A DNA stretch of 64,000 nucleotides from Whitmania pigra (lineage: Eukaryota; Annelida; Clitellata; Hirudinida; Haemopidae). The stretch spans positions 420,001 to 484,000 of the forward strand of contig JAJTWR010000392.1 in NCBI GenBank assembly GCA_021613335.1. Reading direction: 5' to 3'. Position 1 is the stretch's first letter; the number at the start of each line of letters is the position of its first letter. Under the pieces are notes generated by a model that saw only the letters and a list, made by a program, of their open reading frames with translations, searched no databases and had not been told where the DNA came from. A program made the translations under genes and the position numbers. Positions 43,021 through 64,000 of the stretch are shown here, one piece after another.

Positions 43021-46000
43021 TCAATACAAATTATTTCTATTCTTCCCCTGAGGCGTTCGAATTGCACCGTGTCCCAGCTCTTCTTCAGAGGCGACCCTGA
43101 CTTTCACCCACTCATGAGTTTTACTCGATCGTCGAACAGCATCGACAACGGTCTGGACGTAATGCTGGTCGTTGAACGTGGCGGCACTTGCCACCGGTTC
43201 TCGAGAAAATCCTCGTCGGTCCTCGACCATCTTGAAGGCTTCTTTGACAGAATCGATCAACTTGAACAGACCTGAAGGAATCACTTTAATGAAGTTTACC
43301 GAAATGATCATTATAATATATCATGCAATGAACAGCATGAAAAGCAGGCAAAATCCAAACAACAAAGCATGTGTCGCAAAGACTTTAATAATTGCTATTG
43401 TTTGACTTTACTGAAAATTTAATATTTTTATTATACGAATTATATTTACAAACAGTATTATTTGTTGAATAGCTAACATATTAGAGGATTAAGAAGTACA
43501 TTCCAGATAAATATAAAATAATTAAAAAATAGTAAATTTATTGTTAATTTAAAATTATTTAATTATTAAATCAGAATCCAATGCATCATTGTTATCCAAG
43601 AAAGTGTCCGAAATCAAACCAAATAAAAATAGCAACAAGTTAAATTGACAAGACCTTTCATGTGAGGAATAGGAATGCTGGAGGCTATGGACTCCATGAT
43701 GCCCGATTTCTGATGGTCGAAAATGCACGGAGCATCCCTATAAATGGTCTCTTCTTTGCTACCCTCAAACTTATGCCCTATAAGGTCGGAACCTTTGACC
43801 GCAAGTCGGCCCTTAGTGCCACAGATGAGGAGTTCTTGTTGGTATTGGCACCCCACATGGCTGTTGATGGTGATCGTGGCGCATGATAAGTTTGACAACT
43901 CCATATGAAAGCTGTGGTGAGGTATGACCAAATTGTTACTGCTATTTTTTATATTAAAAGTTGACAATTTGTTAAGATCTTTAAAGTGGTGGTGATGATT
44001 GGTGACTAAAATGACGACTATTACGAAGAAGAAAATAGTTGATACGAACGACATGACATGAAGTGGGGATGTTACTGCTATTTTTGGTATTAAAAGTTGA
44101 CAATTTGTTAAGATCTTTAAAGTGGTGGTGATGATGGTGACTAAAATGACGACTATTACGAAGAAGAAAATAGTTGATACGAACGACATGACATGAAGTG
44201 GGGATGTTACTGCTATTTTTGGTATTAAAAGTTGACAATTTGTTAAGATCTTTAAAGTGGTGGTGATGATGGTGACTAAAATGACGACTATTACGAAGAA
44301 GAAAATAGTTGATACGAACGACATGACATGAAGTGGGGATGTTACTGCTATTTTTGGTATTAAAAGTTGACAATTTGTTAAGATCTTTAAAGTGGTGGTG
44401 ATGATGGTGACTAAAATGACGACTATTACGAAGAAGAAAATAGTTGATACGAACGACATGACATGAAATGGCGATGTTACTGCTATTTTTGGTATTAAAA
44501 GTTGACAATTTGTTAAGATCTTTAAAGTGGTGGTGATGATGGTGACTAAAATGACGACTATTACGAAGAAGAAAATAGTTGATACGAACGACATGACATG
44601 AAGTGGGGATGTTACTGCTATTTTTTATATTAAAAGTTGACAATTTGTTAAGATCTTTAAAGTGGTGGTGATGATGGTGACTAAAATGACGACTATTACG
44701 AAGAAGAAAATAGTTGATACGAACGACATGACATGAAGTGGGGATGTTACTGCTATTTTTGGTATTAAAAGTTGACAATTTGTTAAGATCTTTAAAGTGG
44801 TGGTGATGATGGTGACTAAAATGACGACTATTACGAAGAAGAAAATAGTTGATACGAACGACATGACATGAAGTGGGGATGTTACTGCTATTTTTTATAT
44901 TAAAAGTTGACAATTTGTTAAGATCTTTAAAGTGGTGGTGATGATGGTGACTAAAATGACGACTATTACGAAGAAGAAAATAGTTGATACGAACGACATG
45001 ACATGAAGTGGGGATGTTACTGCTATTTTTGGTATTAAAAGTTGACAATTTGTTAAGATCTTTAAAGTGGTGGTGATGATGGTGACTAAAATGACGACTA
45101 TTACGAAGAAGAAAATAGTTGATACGAACGACATGACATGAAGTGGGGATGTTACTGCTATTTTTTATATTAAAAGTTGACAATTTGTTAAGATCTTTAA
45201 AGTGGTGGTGATGATGGTGACTAAAATGACGACTATTACGAAGAAGAAAATAGTTGATACGAACGACATGACATGAAGTGGGGATGTTACTGCTATTTTT
45301 GGTATTAAAAGTTGACAATTTGTTAAGATCTTTAAAGTGGTGGTGATGATGGTGACTAAAATGACGACTATTACGAAGAAGAAAATAGTTGATACGAACG
45401 ACATGACATGAAGTGGGGATGTTACTGCTATTTTTGGTATTAAAAGTTGACAATTTGTTAAGATCTTTAAAGTGGTGGTGATGATGGTGACTAAAATGAC
45501 GACTATTACGAAGAAGAAAATAGTTGATACGAACGACATGACATGAAGTGGGGATGTTACTGCTATTTTTGGTATTAAAAGTTGACAATTTGTTAAGATC
45601 TTTAAAGTTGTGAGAATGTTCCAAAAACTAATTTCTTAGGATAGGTCAAGAAAACAATATTGTTGGGGACTGTTAATTTATTTTAATACTGATCTTCTCA
45701 AACAGTATGTATCTAATTGCACATGCAATCTTTTTAGAATGTTAGACAAATTGAATGTTTCGCACTGAGAAAAATACTCACCTGCAGAAATCATCACTTG
45801 TGATTTGTCTGATGCCATTGATGGTCTCTGTCTGTTTTGTATATGTCCTCACAATTCCCTGGACCCTGGTGGCTTTCTGATCAGTGAGAAAAGAGATCAG
45901 ATCGATGAAGAGACTTCCATAGACATTGAGTACTCCCCCTCCCATAGTTTCTTCACAGAGCCAGTCAAAGTTACTTTTGATCAATGAGGCACAATGCACC

Positions 46001-46470
46001 CTTGCTTCAATGCAAGTGACGCTTCCCAGAAATCCATCGTCTATCATCTGTTTCATCTTCGTGAAACACGGTAAGAATCTGAGACCGTTGCACATGAGCG
46101 ACATCAGCAGAGGGTAATACTCAGCAGCCACGACCATCCTCAAAGTTTCCAGCTGCGTCGGTCCGGCTGGCGTGCCACAGATTACGTGTTTCCCGATTCC
46201 AAGTGCTTTGACGGCAATCGGAGTCTGAAGAAGAGGCAGGCAGTAAATGAAGACGAGATCGACGTCTTTGTTGAGAAGAACCTGATCGACTTTGTTCGTG
46301 TAAAAAGCGATTTCGAGGTCTTTGGCACATTCAGCAGCAAGCTCAATTGTCCTACCCCAGAGAGCTTCTACCTTGAATCCGCAGTTTTTGAGCAACGGAA
46401 CCAAACAGCGCACCGCCACTCCTGTTCCAAATACACCAATGCCTGGTAGTTGAGCGTTCGCAAGTGCCAT
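43021..46470 (-). CDS. Glucose-fructose oxidoreductase domain-containing protein, complete, 3 exons (398 aa)
   Basis: GFO/IDH/MocA-family protein. Exons: 46470-45782, 43911-43655, 43271-43021 (1197 nt, phases consistent). Residues 1-130 form an N-terminal Rossmann fold with the dinucleotide-binding GVFGTG near the start and ALWGRT following. The conserved GIRQITSDDFC spans the end of exon 1. Exons 2-3 are the C-terminal domain, with AATFNDQHYVQTVVDAVRRSS. Length fits animal GFOD1/GFOD2 (about 390 aa). Catalytic activity of animal GFODs is uncertain. Intron 1 (43912-45781) is almost filled by a minisatellite. I cannot decide between GFOD1 and GFOD2. Confidence 0.93.
43934..45608. repeat. 135-bp minisatellite, about 12 units, inside GFOD intron 1
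   Basis: Nearly identical 135-bp units, each with 'gatgttactgctattttt', 'ttgttaagatctttaaagtgg' and 'acgaacgacatgacatgaag'. Two variants alternate in part: TTTTTGGTAT and TTTTTTATAT, the latter at about 43950, 44620, 44890 and 45160. This gives a 270-bp higher-order period between 44618 and 45293. Because 135 is divisible by 3, open frames run through the array on the - strand and mimic a 547-aa protein. Confidence 0.97.
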
Positions 46471-47694
46471 GATAACAGAGCACCACTAAATAAAATATAC
46501 CGAAAAAATGAACCACCCGCTCAAAATACAACCTGCCATGTAAATAAATCAAACCACGCCTCCTTAGCCTCATTATGCAAGCGATATGCGTTATTATACT
46601 TTAATACTCGATATAATTTTCAAAACTACAAACACAACAAATCATTATTAAAAAGTTAAACACATTTATTAAAAATTATGTTTTAACTAATATCTGTTTA
46701 TAGAATTGCAGAATGTTTGATTCAAAACGATAATTATTGCTATTAATTAATTTATTTATTATTTAAAATTACGTTTTTGTAACAAAAAAAAAATTATAGC
46801 CCCGTATCAATATAATGTCAAAGTTTTGAACCCCTTCAAAGATAAAAACAACAATAATTTTAAAAGTAAATGCATAGTTTAACAGTTAAACATTTAAATA
46901 ACTACCGTAGCAATCATGTGCTAAAAGCAACCCATTGATTTTCATACAGGGACGAAATTTGGGGAGGCAGAGAAGCAACGGCTCTCCCGACTTTGGACCA
47001 GACCCAAAAAAAGGCTCAAGCTGTGCAAGGGTTTGCCATCCCTTTGAAAATGATGAAATGACGTCCCTAGTTTCATGAACTGGCCAGATAGCAAGAAACG
47101 GGCTTAGCAAAAATCTGGTGGCAAACCCGCGGAACGGTGGCTAACTGGTAAATGCGTATTGTGGGACGACTTTTTTGACAACGGCTTGCCAATTTTCTCA
47201 ATTATTGCTGCTTTTTAAACATTAACCTGAAGGTAATTAATTTTATATGTATCTCGGGGTCGGGCTCCCGAGAGTGTCAGAGGATCGAAGGGCCGAAACT
47301 CTCAAAAATGGGGTTTCCTGTCGGAGCTCGGAAAGAATTTCAGCTACTATTACTATAGTGATACAAAATTTTTTATACTTTTAAAATTTCCAATTGGTAT
47401 GGCATCACATTTATATTAGCTCCCCTCCCCAGTGCGTGACGTCATTTATGGCCGGCCCATTCCAGGAAAGCAACCTTTCGAGCAATGCCAAATTAGTTTG
47501 AACTTTTCTGCATTTGGTGCTCTTGAAAGTAGTGTGTGCTGGCAACGACAAGGTATTGAAACAGGTGGAAACGAAAGCAAAATTCAAAATATCGTAGTTA
47601 GTTTTATTAACATAGAAATACTGGATTAATTACGTCGACGTCAGCAAACTGTTAAAGAAATGATTCCAAAGGGAAGTCTTGAAGAGCCAGTAAC
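46471..47694. other. Spacer upstream of GFOD
   Basis: Probable promoter side of the GFOD gene, then AT-rich DNA with GC-richer patches at about 46940-47110 and 47240-47330 that look like old inserted elements. No gene supported. Confidence 0.4.
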
Positions 47695-47870
47695 AAACTT
47701 CAAGAACTCAGCCCGTTCATAGGTTTTGAACTAATGCTGTTCTCATCTCCTACGGAAATGGAGGATGTGAGGACCGTGAGCGACCAAGGTTGGAATTCGC
47801 TTCCGCAAAACATCGACGAAAGCTAATTAAAATCAATAAATCAATAATTATATATAAGTATATTAAGATA
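47695..47870 (+). mobile_element. Short LINE tail
   Basis: Reads VSDQGWNSLPQNIDES then stop, the WNSLP signature at the end of LINE ORF2. It is followed by an AATCAATAAATCAATAA tail. Very short and old. Confidence 0.5.
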
Positions 47871-47953
47871 AGGTTTGAGCCTGTGACTTAAAATTTCGCA
47901 ATTTATTTATTTGTTGAAACTGAACTGAAATTGCTACTAAACAAATTTTCTTT

Positions 47954-55597
<7,644 letters not shown>

Positions 55598-56146
55598 TAT
55601 CTAAAGTTAAATAAAGATAAAATGAGATTAATTACAATGTCGAAATGTTCTTTAAATTCACAACTTTCTCTCTCGGCCGATCAACGGCAGAAAACCGGTG
55701 CAAACGATTTTGTTAATTGACAGGCGAACAAACCTTACAAAGGGCCACTTCTTAGAATTAAACCAGCAGTAACAAAAACAAGATTCTTTTCTTTTAATTC
55801 ACGGTAATATCCTTGAGCAATAAGTCTCATTCCAAAAAGATTTTTATTTTATTATTTCTTGTAAAAACATATTATAAAAATATTTTATTATTTTAATATT
55901 TGCATTATTTAAATTTCGACATTATTTAAAATTAATATGGTTAACTATAATTATTAAATATTTAAAAAATTAATTAGCATAACATTGCAAAAAGTCGCCA
56001 AATGTCGTCAGGAAATTCAGTTCGGTTTAATTAGAAATGACTTGAAACAACCTGGATGCAACCCAACATCGCATCTCTGGCATGCGAAGGTGGATAATCA
56101 ACCCCTTGCATCCAGGTGCAGCACAACGTCGCTGAGTGCTCTAAAT

Positions 56147-57000
56147 CAGTGGTCCCCAAACCCCGGGCCTCCCAAGGAACAATAAATTATTTTCATTTTG
56201 TTTAGAAAAATAAAAATAGTTTGTAGGGCAAGAAAACAACCGCCGCCATCTTTTTTTTTAACCCCATCAAAGCACACGCCATTAACTCGCACCTGTTTGA
56301 GCAGCTTTGAGAGGAGATTAAACTCAGAGCACAGATGTCTTCTCTTATGCACAGAAATAAGATGATTATCCAGAGGCCAATCGATAACAAGAATATTTGA
56401 ATTACGAGAGCCATTGCAATGATTTCTCTCAGAAAATAAGTCACCTATGGCAGCCTACTCAATGAACTCAATCTGTCCTTTCAGAAGAAAATGACAACTG
56501 TTTTTAAGTTCTCAGACAATGTAACTGCATTTAAAGCCATACCGGAGTTGTGGAGATGGCGCGTGAACAGAAACATTTTGGACATGTTCCAGACATTAGC
56601 TGGAATTTTATGTGAGACTGAGCCTGAGCATTCACTCTTCCAGTTGGTGCACGATCACCTGCACAAAAAACCAAAGAACTGATAAGGAATGGATGATCCA
56701 TTTGTCAACAAACCAGGTTTTTCTTGCTTGTCAGTGCAAGATCAACTGCTGGAGATTGCTAATGACGGCGTCCTTAAAACTACGTTCGAGGCAACAACTC
56801 TGCCGGTGTTCTGGAATCAAGTCATGGCGGAATGCCCTGAGATTGCCATCACAACACTTAAATCCCCCTTGCCATTTTAGATATTCTATCTGTGTGAAGC
56901 GGGATTTTCTGAAGTGACAGCTAATAAAACAACGGAATAAACTGGACGTAAGCAACACACTTCGGGTGTCGTTGTTTACTATTATCCCATGATGGAACTC
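56147..57000 (+). mobile_element. hAT transposon relic with ZBED5-like transposase
   Basis: The left terminus CAGTGGTCCCCAAACC is hAT-type. On the + strand from 56491, broken frames encode MTTVFKFSDNVTAFKAIPEL, then DDPFVNKPG, LEIANDGVLK, FWNQVMAECPEIA, YLCEAGFSEVTANK and VSNTLRVS. This is the C-terminal half of a ZBED5/FAM200-type domesticated-like hAT transposase. Stops and frameshifts (for example after KKPKN) make it dead. The right terminus is missing. It is the same family as the outer element at 26226-28197. Confidence 0.85.
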
Positions 57001-57128
57001 AGATTTCTTAGACCATTAATCATCCTTGTTAATCTTCTCTGCACTCTTTCATAAGTTGCAATATCCATCTTCAAGTGGGGACTCCACACTTGTAAGCAAT
57101 ATTCCAGATGAGGCCATACCAATGCTCT
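57000..57128 (-). mobile_element. CR1/L2-like LINE reverse-transcriptase fragment
   Basis: On the - strand it reads YRALVWPHLEYCLQVWSPHL, then KMDIATYERVQRRLTRMIN and GLRNLS, the conserved region just after the RT core of CR1-like LINEs (ALVxPxLEYC...WSPxxxxDIxxxExVQRR). It abuts a SINE on the same strand. Confidence 0.85.
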
Positions 57129-57129
57129 G

Positions 57130-57302
57130 TAATTGTACTTCATTCATATAGCGCTATATGCATAGCGTCAGAGGCGCTTATTGTAACCATTTATGTAGCC
57201 CAACAGAAGTGCAGGCTGAGTTTCGAACACGACACGTGACGACTGATAGTCCTTACCGCCGTATGCAGACACGTAACCCATTCGGCCAATCTGCACACCC
57301 GT
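57130..57302 (-). mobile_element. tRNA-derived SINE
   Basis: Read on the - strand: head ATTGGCCGAATGGGTTACGT (A box), then GTCGTCACGTGTCGTGTTCG (B-box-like GTGTTCGAAACTC), then a body ending in AGCGCCTCTGACGC and a tail of ATAGCGCTATATGAATGAA. Best preserved promoter boxes of the four copies seen. Confidence 0.75.
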
Positions 57303-57849
57303 GAAGCTTAAACATGATGTTTTTCTCTCTTCTGAAGACTGTTCTTAAATCTTAATCTGAATTTTAGAATTTTCCTAGAATATTTATACTTAGTAAATAA
57401 GTAAAAAAGAGTTAAAGAATTAAAAACTACGTTTTTAAAGTAGAATTTCAAAGCCTGATGTATGGTTTTTGTTTTCCCACTTTCTGCTATCTCAACTATT
57501 TGTTCAAATACATTGTTTTTGTCCAGGTTAAACTAAAATAAAAACAAATTAATCAATGATATAATTAATCTTGTTAATGTTGTGTTCTAATTTTGTATTT
57601 AATTATAATTTAATATATGTAAATTAAAATATTACCTAATCTTTATGTACTTAAATAAATTACTTAACGTCAATAACAAAGTTTTAAGACATGAAATTGT
57701 AAACGCATTAAATCACATATTTTTAAACCCTAACAAAACCATCGTCATGTATTGCATCTACTCTTAATATCTTGCGATTTTTTATTTTTGTCAGAAATGG
57801 ACTGAAACATGAAATATTAGGTGTTACTGCATTAATAATAATATAATAA

Positions 57850-58500
57850 AAATCTTTTCCAGATAAGCCCCGCCAAAAAGTTAACCCCCGCCACCAAAAA
57901 CGATTATAAAAAAGAGGATATGAAATTTGTACTTTTAGTTTTTATTGAAGAGAGTAAAATTGAAACATGTCATTCATAATTTCTATGAAAAGGTCCGCAT
58001 TTCTGTACCTTTGCCTCCAAACGAACCCACACAAGTAGCTGTCCACTAAAGATCGGTGTGTGCCGCTTTGGCGCTTATTCTGCATCTTGTAGACGTGCCA
58101 GAAAGATTCGATGGTTTGTGTGTGAGCTCCACTCATTGGATCCACAAAGTTTTCTGTATGATTAAACTTTTGATGAGTATAAAGTTGTCATCTGGTGACC
58201 ATTGTTGCATTGACGTTGCTGATGGATCACTCCGTGGCTTTGCAAAAAACGTATTGCCGTCTCCTTGTCGAAAGTCGAAAGCGTCAGAAAGCTCATTTCA
58301 GGTTTTAGGTCCGAACGTAGATAATATTTGCACAAAATGGGCATAGAGGTGGATAAGGAGTTGTTTTTATGGCGTGCATTTAAATATTCAAATGTCCAGA
58401 CATCAGAAATTGGGTGCGTGCATGAAATTAGAGTGGCGGGGCTTAACTTTTCGCGCGTACACTTTTATCATTAGTGGCGGGGCTTATCTGGAAAAGATCC
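57850..58500 (-). mobile_element. Merlin (IS1016-like) DNA transposon, internally deleted
   Basis: The termini ATCTTTTCCAGATAAGCCCC and the reverse complement of the right end are inverted repeats. An 8-bp target duplication TATAATAA flanks it (57842-57849 and 58501-58508). On the - strand, broken frames encode transposase pieces, including VDPMSGAHTQTIESFWHVYK and SYLCGFVWRQRYRNADLF. These match the DDE region of Merlin/ISXO2-type transposases (GAxTxxIExxW). 8-9 bp duplications are typical of Merlin. Frames are interrupted, so it is inactive. Confidence 0.88.
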
Positions 58501-58514
58501 TATAATAATAATAA

Positions 58515-58697
58515 TATGTTTGTTTATAAAGTGCCACAAGAATAAGCATCAGGGGCGCTCAACCATCTGTGTTGCGTCGCATCCTAGGGGCACGTTGTTG
58601 CGGTGCAAACTGGGTTATGAACACGACTCCCATCTATAAATACAGGAGTCCATGCTTTTATCGTCGTTCGCAGGAAAGCTACCCTCCGAGTCAACTT
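58515..58697 (-). mobile_element. tRNA-derived SINE
   Basis: Read on the - strand: head TAAGTTGACTCGGAGGGTAG (A box), then CCTGCGAACGACGATAAAAG, GGGAGTCGTGTTCATAACCC (B-box-like), a body with GAGCGCCCCTGATGC and a tail into AAT repeats. Inserted directly next to the Merlin element inside the HECT pseudogene. Confidence 0.75.
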
Positions 58698-59637
58698 ACA
58701 CATTTAAATTGTTACTTAGAAATCATTTACTCAATAATTCTAAATACTGTTAATAACAACAGTTATTTTGTTACATTTTATTAGTTAGTCGGTATCATAA
58801 CGGTTATGATAAAAGTCATTATAATTAAGATGTGCAATATTTCTTGCCTATGCCGGTTTTGCGATTATTTAAATTATTTTTGAGACAATTAGACTGCAAT
58901 TCGATCGGGGAATTACATTAATAATTAGTGGCAAAATCGTGTAAATGTTTGCATTAACGACAGATCTTGATCTATTTTTAATAAGCCAACTGGCCAACTC
59001 CTTCATAATATCTCTAATTTTCTGTTGACTATTTTAACAAGTTTCACGCAGGCTTCTTCTGTTATCCAGAAATCCTCCACGTTCTTATAAAAGTTAATGT
59101 CAGAAATATTAGAAATTATTCAATTTAAACTCAAAATTTAATCAATAACAAACCATATAAAAACCAAAAAAACTTGAGAAAAATTTCAAAACCATTTAAA
59201 GACTCTATTATATGATTATGTATGACATTGCCGCCATCTGCCAAATTTGGATTTAAAAACTTTAAATTAATTATTTAAATAATTTAATTAAACAATTGAA
59301 AATAAGCATAGAAATTTTTAATTTAAAACTTTGCAAATATATTATTTATATTTTACGTTTTGATATACTGAAGTCCGTGAAGTAGGTATGGTCACTGCCG
59401 AACAAACAGCAGTTTTATTATTAATTAATTAAAAGTGAACATTTTTAATGTGATAATAATAACGCCATAATATACAAAATTATTATTTTTAAAAATTCAT
59501 TTTAATAGATGAGTTATTTTTATTCATGATAATATAATAATTAATGTCGCACAAGGTTCTTTAGAAGTTAGAATTCATAAATCAATTGAAATTCTAATAA
59601 ATTCTTAAAAAGTCATATTATAATCTTCGAATTCTTT

Positions 59638-59985
59638 GGTGTTCCTAAGGACTCTATTCTAGGTCCAGTTTTGTTTCAAATTTACATTAATGACTTTAAG
59701 TGTTCTTCAGGTGTAATTAATGTGTTACTATATGCAGATGACATAGGGGTGTATACATCTGGGAATAATGTAAATAATCTCATTGCTTTACTTAATAATG
59801 AATTGAATCTTTTTAATGATTGGTTTGCTAGAAACTGTCTAGCTCTTAATATCAAAAAATCTAATTTCATTATTTTTCGTTCTTCTAGAAGAATAATAAT
59901 CTAGAAGGACAATAGCCCTTTTCTTTCCATAAATGATGTTTTTCTTGATAGAGTGTCATGTATTAGATTATGTATTAAATTACAA
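59638..59985 (+). mobile_element. LINE reverse-transcriptase fragment
   Basis: Reads VPKDSILGPVLFQIYINDF and then LLYADDIGVYTSG, RT motifs with the catalytic YADD, followed by LFNDWFARNCLALNIKKSNF. This is a jockey/CR1-type non-LTR element. It is open for about 85 residues, then frameshifted. It interrupts the HECT pseudogene at the position of the original third exon. Confidence 0.9.
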
Positions 59986-60250
59986 ATTTAAATAGTTAGT
60001 GATTAACTATTCAACTATCATGCTGGACCCAAGTAATCCATTACCTTCTTTACTCTTGTTTAAATTCGACATTATCTAAAGATAAATAAAGATAAAATGA
60101 AACCTATTGAAATGTCAAAATGTCCTTTAAATTCGCAAACTTTTTGCTAGGTCGATCAACGACAAAAAAACTGGTGCAAACTTTTTTGTTAATTGATAAG
60201 CAAATAAACTTTGCGAAGGGCGACCTTCAAACCAACAGTATCAAAGCAAC

Positions 60251-60721
60251 TTTCAATACTTTGACCTCGCAGTGCTTAATCTGAGCTCTAATTAGCATTC
60301 CCAAAATAATTGATTTCAGTGACCTTAAAGAAAAAACGTATTTTTAAAATAATTTGGAAAGGCATTTTGTCCGCCATCATTTAATAGTTGATAAAAATTT
60401 AACTTTAAGCATCTACTGCATGTTTTCATTCCATAGTAAACTTATAAAAACGATTTTGTCAATATGGAAAAGGTGCTTGGAAGTGTTTCATTCCATACCT
60501 TCACATTCTCCTCAGTTTTGTTTTCCAATATTTATTTTTCATATCTTATGTCAACATTATATCATTTAACATATACGATCTGTCAAAAGAGTTACTATAG
60601 AATGCATTTATTAATGAAATTAATGCTTCAAAAGCAAAAAGAGTTCGGTTCAATTGAAGCCATTTCTTTTAGCCATTGAGCGACAGAAAAGTAATTTCCA
60701 CCTCTGCTAATCCATCAATTC
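60251..60721. other. Spacer 3' of the homeobox gene
   Basis: AT-rich. Short frames only. Probably the 3' untranslated side of the homeobox gene on the - strand. Confidence 0.4.
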
Positions 60722-63170
<2,449 letters not shown>

Positions 63171-63627
63171 AGTTTTCCAGGAAAGATTTCAAATTTATTT
63201 TCAGGTAAATATTTTGTGATTATTATCTCGAATTGCTCCGATTTTATAACATCCGATGTCTTTGGAGATAGAATATTTAGGATGAGAAGACCGTGGACGC
63301 TAAAGTAACCATGGAAGAGGTGGGCGGAGTCAGATAGGCGGGTTTAGCGAGGTGTGATTTCCAGTTCAGTCCAGCCCACTAATCGGCTCCGCATCAAGGA
63401 TTCGTGATGTGGAATGTTTAAAAGTCAAAGTTTGAATGGATTGGCTGGAATTGAGATGTTGATTTTGATGTGTTGATTAAATTAGGTGTTGTCATTATCT
63501 TGATTTGACTTTTATAAATCGAAATCATTACTTTTTCTTGTTTTAATTGCTCAATTCAGATGAACAAAGTATACTTTTTTAATCTAAAAGGAAAATAAAT
63601 TTTTAAATCTATATAATTCAATACAAT

Positions 63628-63948
63628 TTAGAATAAAATTGTCAAGTTATTTCTAATTAATTTCATTTGAAATTGAAATTTGTATGTCCCTCTGTCGAAA
63701 GTCCCGTATAATTTTAGCAATGGACATGGTGCCGATTTCCAGCGAAACACGCAAGCAAACAGAAACGTGCAAACGTTGAGAGGCATGCAAACAATTAGCG
63801 ATATACAAAGAGTGGCACAAATACACCTGTAGAAGTCGCAGAAGTTATTCCCTAAAGAGGAAAGCGATGCTATTGAGAGGTTAACAACAACGTCATTCAG
63901 GTACATCGTCCTAAGATCAACTTGTGGAAAACAATTGAAGAGATTCAA
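63628..63948 (-). other. Possible exon of an unrecognised membrane protein
   Basis: On the - strand, LRTMYLNDVVVNLSIASLSS with CDFYR directly before a donor-like CAG/GTGTAT (near 63827) faintly resembles the TM2 region of a class A receptor. The frame continues as a hydrophobic, Cys-rich stretch. No start or second exon can be shown inside the window. Could be chance. Confidence 0.2.
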
Positions 63949-64000
63949 GTTAATGGCTGGTCCTTTGTCTTCTCATGCGGCACGATTCAAAATTAAGGAT

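Larger units (their letters stand above)
57400..60250 (-). pseudogene. Decayed partial duplicate of the HECT gene
   Basis: Exons and introns of the HECT gene at 47954-55597 recur here with many changes: exon 14 at about 57430-57533, exon 13 at 57722-57805, exon 5 at 59000-59085, exon 4 at 59150-59250, and exon 1 with its upstream flank at 60010-60250. The stretch from exon 12 back to exon 6 (about 51750-54400 in the parent) is deleted, with a junction near 58995. A Merlin element, a SINE and a LINE fragment interrupt it. Donors are mutated (for example after exon 4). Non-functional. Confidence 0.9.

Noticed and set aside
43934..45608. CRISPR-like array
   Set aside because: Units are contiguous 135-bp copies with no unique spacers, in a eukaryotic intron. 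This is a minisatellite.
43981..45624. 547-aa His-rich repeat protein and related long frames on the - strand
   Set aside because: They run through the 135-bp minisatellite, whose unit length is a multiple of 3, so any stop-free frame stays open. Two different frames are open at once, and the array lies inside GFOD intron 1.
46121..46573. Short frames on both strands at the 5' part of GFOD
   Set aside because: Antisense or shifted shadows of the GFOD first exon, which has consistent Rossmann-fold homology in one frame.

Overview
This is an AT-rich (by eye about 70% A+T) window from an invertebrate animal nuclear genome. The evidence is: many small GT/AG-bounded exons with consistent phases, TATA boxes, AATAAA signals, metazoan-specific genes (matrix metalloproteinases, BBS4, GFOD, a homeobox gene, a HECT ligase), hAT, Merlin, LINE and SINE debris, and long AAT/ATG microsatellites. 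I cannot name the lineage from the sequence alone.

Left half (about 0.8-36.6 kb, all + strand): a head-to-tail array of short matrix metalloproteinase (MMP) genes. Five copies are intact over the domain core (4005-6744, 7968-10550, 16241-19031, 23152-25375, 29711-32052). They share one exon plan: exon 1 signal peptide and start of the propeptide; exon 2 propeptide (121 nt, 124 nt in one copy); exon 3 cysteine switch plus furin site (105 nt); exon 4 (110 nt) and exon 5 (193-223 nt) N-terminal catalytic domain; exon 6 zinc site HExxHxxGxxH (156 nt); exon 7 a divergent tail. None has a hemopexin domain. Around them lie decayed copies: scattered exons at 790-2265, a lone or alternative first exon at 2887-3069, a frameshifted copy at 11852-12130, and a broken recent duplicate at 34602-36634. 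Direct and inverted repeats, a MITE, LINE tails and a nested pair of hAT transposons record how the array was built.

Right half (about 38.5-63.2 kb, all - strand): a BBS4 gene (38495-41568), a GFOD-type oxidoreductase (43021-46470) whose first intron carries a 135-bp minisatellite of about 12 units, a large divergent TRIP12/UFD4-like HECT E3 ligase (47954-55597), and a complete five-exon Bar/Msxlx-like homeobox gene (60722-63170). Between the last two lies a decayed partial duplicate of the HECT gene (57400-60250), into which a Merlin transposon, a tRNA-derived SINE and a LINE reverse-transcriptase fragment have inserted.

The MMPs are predicted secreted proteases kept latent by a cysteine-switch propeptide and mostly released by furin-type cleavage. 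The right-hand genes (cilium BBSome, oxidoreductase, ubiquitin ligase, transcription factor) look like unrelated neighbours. Most exon boundaries were placed by reading splice signals, frame continuity and agreement between paralogs. No alignment or transcript evidence was available.
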